Positions 44,641-52,310 of a stretch of 64,000 nt of DNA are shown here, piece by piece; position 1 is the first letter of the stretch; every line of letters starts with the position of its first letter. Position numbers and translations under genes: made by a program. Source of the stretch: Acidobacteriota bacterium (GTDB lineage: Bacteria > Acidobacteriota > Terriglobia > Bryobacterales > Bryobacteraceae); the NCBI GenBank assembly GCA_005808475.1, contig SYLY01000250.1, positions 1 to 64,000 on the forward strand, read 5' to 3'. The notes under the pieces were generated by a model, which was not told the DNA's origin, ran no database searches, and saw nothing but the letters and a program-made list of their open reading frames with translations.

Positions 44641-47599
44641 AGGCCTTGTACGTCTTATCTAGAGGATTCTTCTTTTCCGCGCGGACGGCCGCGACCTGAG
44701 CTTCCACCTTCTTCATGAGCTCCTCGCGCTTGGCGCGGTGCAGGTAGTCGGTTTGCAACAGCGGCATCACGGTGGACTGGATGGAATCCTGGCTCGCCAG
44801 GCTGGCGTCCGAGATGGCTTCTTCCATGGTTTTGCCGAGATTCACCGGCTCGAGTTCCTTGCCGTTCTTGTCGCGCGGCATCAGATACAGGCTGGTGACG
44901 CCGGTATCCGGATCCTCGAGGGCCGCCACCACCTCCATCGCCTGTGCCAGCATCAGATAGCCGCGGAGCTTGGTGGGATTGACATCCTCGATGAACAGGT
45001 CGGGCAGGTTCGATCCGTCGCCTTCGGCGTGCAGTTCCATCTTCGCTTGCGCCCCATCCGCGCCGTTGACGCGCTGCATGTACTTTTCGCGCAGGAACGA
45101 GGCGTCGGTGACGAAGCGGCCCGGGAACAGGTTGGTGATATTGACCAGCGTGATCTCGTTCGGACGGCCGGTGGTGGGAACGATTTCCTTCTCGCCGGTG
45201 GCGGCGTTTTCGAGTTCGTGTTTCAATTGCTCGCGGAACTCGCCGAGTTCCTTGGCTTCCGGCAGCAGGATGGACAGATACGAAGTGAATCCGCCGCCGG
45301 TGGTTCCGGGGCCCTGGCGGCGCACTTCCGCGTCGTTGAAGCAGATGTAGTTCTTGGCGCGTGAAACCACGTTGATCACGTAGCCGCGCAGGCTATCGGG
45401 GTTGCCGCCGTACTCGCGTTGCAGGCGCTCGATCACGTTGACGCCCAGTATCCGCTGGCGGTCGGGGTTGCCGGCCACCAGATTGTTGTGCGCCTCCACG
45501 GCGGAACGCTCGCAGCATTCTTCCAGCACGGAGATGAACTTCGGGCGGTTGACGCGCGAATTGAACGTGGCGAAGTTCTGCGTGTCTCCCAGCAGCTTGG
45601 CCACTTCGTTGCGGACGGTGGCAGTCTGCTTCTGCTGCTCGCCACGATCGCGAACCAGCGCTTTGGCGAAGTCCTTCACCTTCTCGGGTTCGTAGAAGCG
45701 GATCACCTGCTTCTGCAGATCCGCCGCGCCGGTATCGGCGCAACGCGCCGCCATCTGATCGTTGAACGCCTTCAGCGATTCGGCGATCATGCTGTTGGCC
45801 CGTCCGATCTCGGCCGACAACGCGCTCAATTCGGCGATCAAGGCCTGCATCAGGCGCTTCTGGAAATCCAGACCCTCGATGCGGGTGCGAATGATGTAGA
45901 GCTGGGTGAGCACCTCGCCCTGCGCGTCGAAGATGTTGTCGTCCTTGCCGACCATGCGCGACAGGACGCCCAGCTTGGACCACTCCCGCTTGTTGGCCGT
46001 GACCTTGGCGGCGACGGAAGCTTCGTTCTCCTTGGCCTTGGACGCCTTGTCGTCGATCGCGGCCAAGCGCTCCTCGAGCGACATCACCAGGGCCGACATC
46101 AGGCGCGACAAGTCGAACATCGACTTCACGCCCGTCGTCCACTCCTGGAACAGGTCCGCCTCGATCCGCGCCCGCAGTTCGCGCACGTGATCCTTTTGCT
46201 CGCCGCGCTTGGTCTCGTAGAATTTTTTGACCCCCAGGTCGCGGTAGTTCTGCGAATAGGCGGTTTCGCAAAGCTTCTCGAGTTCGTCCATCCACGCCGC
46301 GCCGTTCTTGGCGTGGGTCTCGCGGACGTGCGACTTGAAGTTGGGGATCAGATCCATCCAGAACTGCGTGATGGGTTTCCAGCGCTTGTTCTTGATTTCG
46401 TCGGGAAGGAGGCCTTCGGAAAGCTGCAGGCGCTCGTCGGTGATGTGCCAGCGCTCGACGGTCTCCTTCTGGCGGACGTACTCGTTGAAGCTCTGATTGA
46501 CCGGTTCCTCGGTGTAGCCGAAATCGTCCGACCAGCGGTTGAACATCAACTGCAGCGACGCCTGGCGCGCGAACGAGTACGCGATGTACTCCCGGATCTC
46601 CTCTTCCGGATACGCGATCCGCTTGACGCCGAACGCGAAGAACAGACGCGAGCGGACGGGCGTCTTGCTCGACGGCGATTCCTCCGGGCGGAAGTCCATG
46701 TTCTCGAAGGTTTCGAGGCGGCGCAAGGCGTTCCAGGCGACCTTTGCGTTGGTCACGATCTTCTCGTACAGGAACGACGAGACCAGCTCGGGAATCTCCT
46801 TGTCGATATCGATGCGGTTGTGGTCCTGGTTCTCGTCGGTGATCAGGTAGCAGCAGTTGAATGGATCTTGCAGTTCCTGCCGTCCCTGCCTTTGCCCGCT
46901 GACGTCGAACGGCTTGTACGCGCCGGTTCCCAGCGCGTTCAGCTCGAGCAGCGCGCCGTACCCGTTGGCGTGGTAGTTCGCGCCGGCCCAGTTGGGGTTC
47001 GGGGATTTGTCCGGTAGTAGCGCATAAATGAGAATGCGGTACTGCTTGCCGGGATACGTCATGCGGAGCTGCGTCACCACGTCGATCACGCTGCCCGATC
47101 CGGTTCCGCCGGCGAGTCCACAACACACGTGGAAGGTGACCGACGCCGTTGCGCCGACCTCCATCTCCTTCACCAGCGCCTTGGCCTGATCCATGAACTT
47201 GTCGGCCTTGCAGGCGAACAGGAACCGCCCGAGCCGCCGCTTCTGGCCGCCGACGATGTTGGCCGCGTCCGCCGAACTCAGGATATTGCGGAACTGGTCC
47301 TTGCTGCCGAGCCACGGGCTGATGCCAGGATAGCTTCCGACGTTATCCAGCACCTGCCCCAGATTGAGTCCGTCGATCGCCAATTGCGACGTCTTCTTCA
47401 ATTGCACGCTGTGGCCCAGGATCTTCCAGGTGGGATCGTCGTGAGCCATCATTTCCTTGCTGGAGTCGACGTACAGGTAACGGACGCGGGCGCCGCTGGG
47501 ATCCTCCGCGCGAAAGTTCTGGAAAACCAGTTTCCGGAAAGAGCGGATGATTTTTCCGCCGGTTCCCCCTAGGCCGATGACGAGGTGGTTGGTGGGCAT
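44594..47599 (-). CDS. Tubulin/FtsZ-superfamily (Tubulin_2-like) GTPase, central gene of an undescribed operon
   Basis: This 1001-residue protein opens with a tubulin-type nucleotide fold: HLVIGLGGTGGKIIRSF (residues 5-21, first phosphate loop) and the tubulin/FtsZ G-box GLAGGTGSGS (161-170) after VTFHVCC, followed by IDVVTQLRMTYPGK and YALLPDKSPNPNW. Family members of the Tubulin-like (PF13809) or FtsZl type are larger than FtsZ and are predicted to remodel membranes. Beyond about residue 300 it is long and mostly helical, with probable coiled coil around 480-600 (EERLAAIDDKASKAKENEASVAAKV). No membrane segment is present, so it is cytoplasmic. It sits in the middle of a seven-gene operon whose other products are all membrane-anchored or exported. 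GTP binding is predicted from the motifs; polymerisation is not shown. Confidence 0.88.
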   Translation of the reverse strand: MPTNHLVIGLGGTGGKIIRSFRKLVFQNFRAEDPSGARVRYLYVDSSKEMMAHDDPTWKILGHSVQLKKTSQLAIDGLNLGQVLDNVGSYPGISPWLGSKDQFRNILSSADAANIVGGQKRRLGRFLFACKADKFMDQAKALVKEMEVGATASVTFHVCCGLAGGTGSGSVIDVVTQLRMTYPGKQYRILIYALLPDKSPNPNWAGANYHANGYGALLELNALGTGAYKPFDVSGQRQGRQELQDPFNCCYLITDENQDHNRIDIDKEIPELVSSFLYEKIVTNAKVAWNALRRLETFENMDFRPEESPSSKTPVRSRLFFAFGVKRIAYPEEEIREYIAYSFARQASLQLMFNRWSDDFGYTEEPVNQSFNEYVRQKETVERWHITDERLQLSEGLLPDEIKNKRWKPITQFWMDLIPNFKSHVRETHAKNGAAWMDELEKLCETAYSQNYRDLGVKKFYETKRGEQKDHVRELRARIEADLFQEWTTGVKSMFDLSRLMSALVMSLEERLAAIDDKASKAKENEASVAAKVTANKREWSKLGVLSRMVGKDDNIFDAQGEVLTQLYIIRTRIEGLDFQKRLMQALIAELSALSAEIGRANSMIAESLKAFNDQMAARCADTGAADLQKQVIRFYEPEKVKDFAKALVRDRGEQQKQTATVRNEVAKLLGDTQNFATFNSRVNRPKFISVLEECCERSAVEAHNNLVAGNPDRQRILGVNVIERLQREYGGNPDSLRGYVINVVSRAKNYICFNDAEVRRQGPGTTGGGFTSYLSILLPEAKELGEFREQLKHELENAATGEKEIVPTTGRPNEITLVNITNLFPGRFVTDASFLREKYMQRVNGADGAQAKMELHAEGDGSNLPDLFIEDVNPTKLRGYLMLAQAMEVVAALEDPDTGVTSLYLMPRDKNGKELEPVNLGKTMEEAISDASLASQDSIQSTVMPLLQTDYLHRAKREELMKKVEAQVAAVRAEKKNPLDKTYKAYVQASQFIETVVAPK

Positions 47600-47612
47600 G
47601 TGTTCGATGTCC

Positions 47613-48386
47613 TCAGACTTGCTGCTTCAAATCCTTGTAGGCGGCGTAGCCTATCACGGTAAACGGAATCGCCTGGAAAAACAGGAAAAGAAAGATCGCG
47701 GCCGTGCGGGACAAGCCCACCACGCGCTGGGTTTGGGGCTCCAGCGCGCCGCGGATCAACCGCACCGCCAAGTCGATCGCCTGCGTATCCATGTAGGTTC
47801 CACCGGGGTTCCGCTCGAAGTATCTTCTCAAATCCGACTCCACCGCGGATTTCGGCACTTGCGTTTCCGGCCAGATAAGGCGGCTCAGGAAGGAGTGCTT
47901 GCGTTGGAAATCGCGGCACGCCTCGTCGGCGTACGTCTTCGCGTAGAGCGTCCGCGAGGGTTCGTGGCTCAACGGGATCCGCCGTCCCGTGGGGGGAGGC
48001 GGGTAATCCGCGAAGTTCTCGAGGTTCAGCCCCTTCACGGCGTAGTAGGCCTTGGCGAAGGTGCCGCTCTTGAACGCCTGGTCGGCCTGGATCCCGCGCT
48101 GCCAGGAGTTGACGGTGATCGCCGCCAAGTCGCGCGTGTGCCGCAACGCGACATAGGTTAGGGTGAATACGAGCGTCGCCATTGCGGCGACTCCGCAAAG
48201 CACATGGTGGAAGACGGTAATGTGATAGCGGGTGTTCCACAGCCGCGAGTAGTTGGTGCAGACCCACCAGCACACGCCCGCCAGCGTGAAGGCTCCGATC
48301 ACGGTTCCGAGAAACGCGCGTGGCGTTGTCCGGGACAAGATGCCGATACACGTGACGGCCAATTCGATGGCGTCCGAAAAATTCAT
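47613..48386 (-). CDS. Three-helix membrane protein B of the tubulin-like operon
   Basis: I do not recognise a named family in this 257-residue protein. It has two N-terminal membrane helices (about 27-45 FLGTVIGAFTLAGVCWWVC and 60-82 HVLCGVAAMATLVFTLTYVAL), a periplasmic-sized region of ~130 residues (from about 85 to 220), and a C-terminal helix (RTAAIFLFLFFQAIPFTVIGYAAY). Its sequence is clearly paralogous to the neighbouring protein A: both share CTNYxRLWN, HHxLCxVA, LVFTxxYVxxR, AYYAVKxxxLE and FQAIPFxVIGxAAYxDL. The two genes overlap by four bases. The shared architecture suggests a hetero-oligomer in the inner membrane that could be the site the tubulin-like protein acts upon. Confidence 0.8.
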   Translation of the reverse strand: MNFSDAIELAVTCIGILSRTTPRAFLGTVIGAFTLAGVCWWVCTNYSRLWNTRYHITVFHHVLCGVAAMATLVFTLTYVALRHTRDLAAITVNSWQRGIQADQAFKSGTFAKAYYAVKGLNLENFADYPPPPTGRRIPLSHEPSRTLYAKTYADEACRDFQRKHSFLSRLIWPETQVPKSAVESDLRRYFERNPGGTYMDTQAIDLAVRLIRGALEPQTQRVVGLSRTAAIFLFLFFQAIPFTVIGYAAYKDLKQQV

Positions 48387-49141
48387 CGCTGCTCCCGGAG
48401 ATCCTGGTAGGCGGCGAATCCGATTACCGCGAACGGAATCGCCTGGAACAGCAAGAGTAGCAGGATGGCCAGCCGCCGCACATACGTCACGGTCCTGGGC
48501 GACTGCGGCACGAGCAGATCGCGGGTGTGCGTCGCGGCCAGATCCACGGCCCGGGACATGTCGTAGTTCTTGCCCGGATTCGCCTTCGTGAACCGGTCGC
48601 GATCGGCCTGGATCTTGCCGAGCGGCGGATCGGGCAGACTCAGCGCGCGCACCAGGAACGGGTTCTTCTTGCGGAAGTCGTCCAGCAGTTCCGCGACGTA
48701 CGATTTGGAGGCGAGTTCGCGCGTGTCCTGCCGGCTGAGCGGCAGCATCGCACCCGGCTGGCCCGGCAGCGGCGCCTTGGAGAAGTCCTCGAGTCCGGTC
48801 GCCTTTACCGCGTAGTAGCCGCGGGCGAACGCGGCGTCGATCAATTTGCGATCCTTCCGCGCGCCTTCATGCCATTGGGAGATGGCGCGGTTGGTGATCT
48901 CCGCGGTGTTGCGCATGCTCACGTAGACCACCGTGAACACCAGCGTCATCGCCGCCGCGACGGCGCACAGCGCGTGGTGGATCCCACCGATGCGGAACCG
49001 GAGATTCCACAGGCGGTAGTAGTTGGTGCAGATCCACCAGAACGCGCCCGCCACGATGATCGCTCCGGCGATGGTCAGCAGGAAGGTTCGCGGACTGCTC
49101 CGGGCCAGCATGGCCACGCACTCCATGAGGAATCCAATCAC
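48383..49141 (-). CDS. Three-helix membrane protein A of the tubulin-like operon, paralogue of B
   Basis: This 252-residue protein is a duplicate of the adjacent protein B. It has helices at about 20-38 (FLLTIAGAIIVAGAFWWIC) and 54-76 (ALCAVAAAMTLVFTVVYVSM), a ~125-residue soluble region, and a C-terminal helix (RRLAILLLLLFQAIPFAVIGFAAYQDL). The soluble part keeps the pattern YYAVKATGLEDFSKAPLPGQPG, LSRQDTRELASKSYVAELLDDFRKKNPFLVRALSLPDPPLGK, and GKNYDMSRAVDLAATHTRDLL, so it is a real domain and not a linker. The identity between A and B is high enough to see by eye along the whole length, pointing to tandem duplication within the operon. The start follows the ribbon protein gene by ten bases. 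Confidence 0.8.
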   Translation of the reverse strand: MIGFLMECVAMLARSSPRTFLLTIAGAIIVAGAFWWICTNYYRLWNLRFRIGGIHHALCAVAAAMTLVFTVVYVSMRNTAEITNRAISQWHEGARKDRKLIDAAFARGYYAVKATGLEDFSKAPLPGQPGAMLPLSRQDTRELASKSYVAELLDDFRKKNPFLVRALSLPDPPLGKIQADRDRFTKANPGKNYDMSRAVDLAATHTRDLLVPQSPRTVTYVRRLAILLLLLFQAIPFAVIGFAAYQDLREQR

Positions 49142-49151
49142 TCGAGCCTCC

Positions 49152-49961
49152 CTACCGCGCCACGGACCAGTCGATCACGATCCGGCGCTTTCCTTTGCCT
49201 TTTACGCGCAGCACCATGCGGCGGTAGTCCGACGTGGATTGCGGCGTCATGGCGATGCCTGCGTTCTTCAAGTCCTGCAGAGAGAGCACCACCGGAGCGC
49301 CGCCCGGGAGCGCTCCCGAAACAAGCTGTCCTTTATCGACCGAGGTTCCATCGATGGTGACGAGCGCCTCCTTCTCGTCGACCTGGCCCTCCCAAACGAT
49401 GCGGCCAGAGCCAGCTCCGGAAATCGGCTCGGGCGTGGGCGCGGGCCTGGGCTCCGTCGCCGGGACCGGTATGGGCGTGGGGGCCGGTGGAATGACGACC
49501 GGATCGGGATTCGGAACCGGATTCGGCTTCGGACGGGGGATCGGCGCGGGAGACGGGATGGGTTCGGCCGACGGCGATGGCGACGGCGATGGCGATGGGA
49601 CCGGCGCGGGCGTCACGGGATCGGGCGCGGGCGCGGGGATAGGCTCAGTCGGACCGGGGCCAGGGCCCGGCGCCGGTTCGGGAATGGGTACGGGCTCGGG
49701 CGGCGTGACGGGCTCGTCCTGAGGCAGCAGGAAGAACGCTCCGGCGAGCAGCACCGCGATCGCGCCGCCGGCAATTCCCGCCTTCTTCGCGGGAAAGCCG
49801 CCGCGGGAGCCGGAGGAGGCTCCGCCAGCCTTGGCAGAGGTTGCCGTCAGCGCCTTGCCGCATTCCGGACAGGCAAAGTCCGCGCCCGCTTCCATCGCCT
49901 CGCGGGCGTCGGCCTTCGCGCATAGGCCGAAGTTAACGCACTTGCCGAATTTCGCCGCCAT
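49152..49961 (-). CDS. Four-cysteine ribbon, membrane anchor, Pro-rich stalk and small C-terminal beta domain
   Basis: The 269-residue protein has a ribbon at 1-37 (C8, C14, C31, C34; KCVNFGLCAKAD, CPECG), a Gly/Ser-rich hinge, and a membrane helix at about 59-80 (KAGIAGGAIAVLLAGAFFLLP). An extreme proline stalk of ~90 residues follows (PEPVPIPEPAPGPGPGPTEP-type, with a run of Ser-Pro pairs), then a compact C-terminal domain of about 75 residues (GRIVWEGQVDEKEALVTIDG onward, ending RMVLRVKGKGKRRIVIDWSV). The ribbon and helix are nearly identical to those of the next upstream gene, which has a different exterior. The stalk could span the periplasm or cell wall. The Ser-Pro run is encoded by a six-base repeat near 49570-49600. 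Confidence 0.8.
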   Translation of the reverse strand: MAAKFGKCVNFGLCAKADAREAMEAGADFACPECGKALTATSAKAGGASSGSRGGFPAKKAGIAGGAIAVLLAGAFFLLPQDEPVTPPEPVPIPEPAPGPGPGPTEPIPAPAPDPVTPAPVPSPSPSPSPSAEPIPSPAPIPRPKPNPVPNPDPVVIPPAPTPIPVPATEPRPAPTPEPISGAGSGRIVWEGQVDEKEALVTIDGTSVDKGQLVSGALPGGAPVVLSLQDLKNAGIAMTPQSTSDYRRMVLRVKGKGKRRIVIDWSVAR

Positions 49962-49963
49962 GA

Positions 49964-51055
49964 CTATTGCCTGGGATCGGAAAGCGCCAACGTGAACACG
50001 GAGCCCTTGTTCAGCTCGAGCTCCTTGCCGGCCGCGGTGATCGTGTAGGAGGACACGACGCCAGCGGCGGCTCCCGCTCCCGCCCCGATGGCCGCCCCTC
50101 GGGCGCCACCGGCGACGGCGCCGATACCCGCTCCGATGCCAGCGCCGATCGCTCCGAACAAAGCGCGCTTCTTCTTCGACATCGACTGTCCGATCGCCCG
50201 GCCTTCTTCGTCGACATTCACCTGGCCTCGCGAATTCCGGATGCCCTTCAAATCCGCGCTGATCGGAATCGTCTGGCCGCCGGCGGCGATCTCCTCGAAC
50301 GAGAACGCGATCTCCGACTTGCCGCGGCCGACGAGCTTTCCGGGTCCTTTCGCCTTGTTGACACGGGCCCGGACCTGACCGCCGCGGTAGGGGCCGCCTT
50401 CCACCATCAGCAGGAACACATCGCCCTCGCGGGCCGTCCGGGTGCTGAGGTCGGAGAGCAGCCGCGCCTGGATCGTACCGGACACGGCGGGTCCCCCGGA
50501 CGGCCGCGGTTTCGCTCCGCCGCCCTCGCCATCCGGCGGAATGATTCCTGGATCGCCGCCGCGCAGGACGGGAGCTCCACCGCCGCCAGTGACGGGCGGC
50601 CGGCCACCGCCTCCGATGACGGGAGGCTGACCGCCGCCTCCGATGACGGGAGGCTGACCGCCTCCACCGATGATGGGTGGCTCACCGCCTCCGCCGGTAA
50701 TGGGCGGTTGTCCACCACCACCGATTACGGGCGGTTGGCCGCCATCGATGGGACTCACCGCCGCGCCGCCGGCGCCGCCAGGATCCTGGGAGACGGTCGC
50801 ATCCGACGGAAGCAGGAAGTACACGCCGGCGAGCAGCGCCACGATGCCTCCGCCGATCAGGCCGGCTTTCTTCGCGTCCAGCCCTCCGCCACCGCGGCTG
50901 GAGCCGCCTCCTCCGCCTCCTCCTCCCGCAACCGCGGAGAGTGGGCGTCCGCACTCCGGGCACGAAAAATCCGAGCCCTCCACACCGATCGCGTCACGGT
51001 TGTCGGCTTTGCCGCACAGGCCGAAATTACTGCATCTTCCAGTTCTCGCTGCCAT
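49964..51055 (-). CDS. Four-cysteine ribbon, membrane anchor, Gly-rich repeat stalk and glycine-zipper C-terminus
   Basis: This 363-residue protein is the first gene of the tubulin-like operon. The ribbon (C8, C14, C32, C35; RCSNFGLCGKAD, CPECG) is followed by a poly-Gly hinge and a membrane helix at ~60-82 (KKAGLIGGGIVALLAGVYFLLP). Then come six 9-residue repeats of the QPPVIGGGG kind, a beta domain of ~120 residues (SGTIQARLLSDLSTRTAREG, VFLLMVEGGPYRGGQVRARV), a glycine zipper (FGAIGAGIGAGIGAVAGGA and on) that could insert in a membrane, and a closing strand LELNKGSVFTLALSD. ATG 51055 has GGAGGAGGTG upstream; the longer frame to 51121 lacks the conserved MAAR start. It could bridge inner membrane and envelope. 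Confidence 0.8.
   Translation of the reverse strand: MAARTGRCSNFGLCGKADNRDAIGVEGSDFSCPECGRPLSAVAGGGGGGGGSSRGGGGLDAKKAGLIGGGIVALLAGVYFLLPSDATVSQDPGGAGGAAVSPIDGGQPPVIGGGGQPPITGGGGEPPIIGGGGQPPVIGGGGQPPVIGGGGRPPVTGGGGAPVLRGGDPGIIPPDGEGGGAKPRPSGGPAVSGTIQARLLSDLSTRTAREGDVFLLMVEGGPYRGGQVRARVNKAKGPGKLVGRGKSEIAFSFEEIAAGGQTIPISADLKGIRNSRGQVNVDEEGRAIGQSMSKKKRALFGAIGAGIGAGIGAVAGGARGAAIGAGAGAAAGVVSSYTITAAGKELELNKGSVFTLALSDPRQ
50577..50738 (-). repeat. Six tandem 27-bp repeats encoding the Gly/Pro stalk
   Basis: Six consecutive units of 27 bases run from 50577 to 50738, inside the coding sequence. The second and third units (50604-50630 and 50631-50657) differ at one base; the outer units are more diverged. 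Each encodes nine residues of the form QPPVIGGGG. Unit length is a multiple of three, so gain or loss by slippage would change stalk length without breaking the frame. Confidence 0.85.
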
Positions 51056-51171
51056 GGTCTTGGACACCTCCTCCTTGGCTTCAAGACGGTCTCCACATCG
51101 CCTCTCAGGGGTAGTGGACACAGTCTACCAGGATATAGCGTGACCGCGCCAGAACTTTCGAATTAGCGGTA

Positions 51172-52269
51172 CTATCGCCCTGTCCGTCCCGGAATCCTCC
51201 AGACCGCTTCGAGCAAGCCTCCCCGCAGGGCGCACATCTCGTCGTGCAGACAGACGGTGCTGTCGGTGTATCCGGGCACGAACTCCACGACATCGCCCAC
51301 GCGCAACGAGTCGTCCGGCGATTCCAGCTCGATCGTGCCGTGCTCCGCGGAAAGCACGACACTCCTCACCGGCGCGCCGATCAGCGGCTGGGGCAATCCG
51401 TGCTGCACGCTCATCGTCTTGAATCCGGCATCGACAATAATGCGGGTGGGCGTTGGGCGGCTGGCGACCCGTGTGACGACGGTCAGCGCGAATTCGTGGT
51501 CCGTGAGCCCCCATTTCCGGTAGTTCAGGTCGGAGAACACGCCGCCGCCCGCCTGCACTTCGGTGATCCCGGCGGTGCGCGTCGCGTCGAGGAACGTGCC
51601 GCTTCCCGCCGCGCTCACGATGGCGATTTCAAACCCCTCCGCCCGGCACCGTTCCGCCGTTTCGACGAGCGCGCTCATCGCCGCGGCGATCTTCGCCGAT
51701 TTGTCCTCTCCGGGCTCCTTCACGGCGTGCCCTTCCCAGCCCATCAGGCCCGCCAGCCGGATGCCGGGCGTGACCACCGCCGCGCTCACCAGATCGATGG
51801 CGGATTCGCCGGGCTCGATGCCGCAACGATTCATGCCGACGTTCAACTCGATCAGCACCGGGATCGTGACGCCTTCGGCGCGCGCCGCCTCGCCGAGTTG
51901 CGCCAGGTGCGCGTGACTGTCGGTGGCCGAGATCAGGCCGCACCGGCCGGCCAGCCGCGCCAGACGCCGTTGCTTGCGCGCGCCTACGGTCTCATGAGCG
52001 AGCAGTATCGATTCGACGCCGGCATCGGCCATCGCCTCCGCTTCGTAAAGCGTGGCGCAAGTGACGCCGATCGCGCCGGCCTCGAGCGCCAGTGTGGCCA
52101 ACTGCGGCGCCTTCTGGCCCTTCATGTGGGGACGCCACGCGACGCGGGCCGCGCGGAGGACGGTGGCCATCCGGTCCACGTTGCGCCGGTACGCATCCAG
52201 GTCGAGGCAGAGCGCTGGAGTTTCCAGCTCGTGTTTGGCGAGGCCGATGGCCCCAGAGTTCGCGGACAT
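51172..52269 (-). CDS. D-threonine aldolase / D-serine dehydratase-like PLP enzyme
   Basis: This 365-residue enzyme belongs to the fold-type III PLP family of D-threonine aldolases and alanine racemase-like proteins. The PLP lysine is expected in WRPHMKGQKAPQLA (about residue 51-54), with GVTCATLYEAEAMADAG, VLIELNVGMNRCGI, LAGLMGWEGH, SAAGSGTFLDATRTAGITEVQAGGGVFSD and a C-terminal metal-binding H-x-C-like site near PGYTDSTVCLHDEMCALRGG, which in this family lies near Asp/His/Cys ligands. ATG 52269 is preferred over the TTG at 52275. There is no signal peptide. It probably degrades or makes a D-amino acid; the window also encodes a D-aminoacylase far away, but linkage is not implied. Confidence 0.9.
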   Translation of the reverse strand: MSANSGAIGLAKHELETPALCLDLDAYRRNVDRMATVLRAARVAWRPHMKGQKAPQLATLALEAGAIGVTCATLYEAEAMADAGVESILLAHETVGARKQRRLARLAGRCGLISATDSHAHLAQLGEAARAEGVTIPVLIELNVGMNRCGIEPGESAIDLVSAAVVTPGIRLAGLMGWEGHAVKEPGEDKSAKIAAAMSALVETAERCRAEGFEIAIVSAAGSGTFLDATRTAGITEVQAGGGVFSDLNYRKWGLTDHEFALTVVTRVASRPTPTRIIVDAGFKTMSVQHGLPQPLIGAPVRSVVLSAEHGTIELESPDDSLRVGDVVEFVPGYTDSTVCLHDEMCALRGGLLEAVWRIPGRTGR

Positions 52270-52310
52270 GGTCAATGAGCTAGGCTACAATAATTTGACG
52301 TTGTTCCAAA

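Noticed and set aside
45393-47315. Long open frames in other phases across the tubulin-like gene (640 residues minus, 532 residues plus)
   Set aside because: The tubulin-like frame has intact GTPase motifs and coupling to neighbours; the others are rich in Arg/Gly/Gln or Val/Leu/Glu without motifs, as expected for shadows in high-GC DNA.
50577-50738. CRISPR array
   Set aside because: The units are 27 bases without unique spacers and encode a continuous Gly/Pro repeat in frame, so it is a coding tandem repeat.
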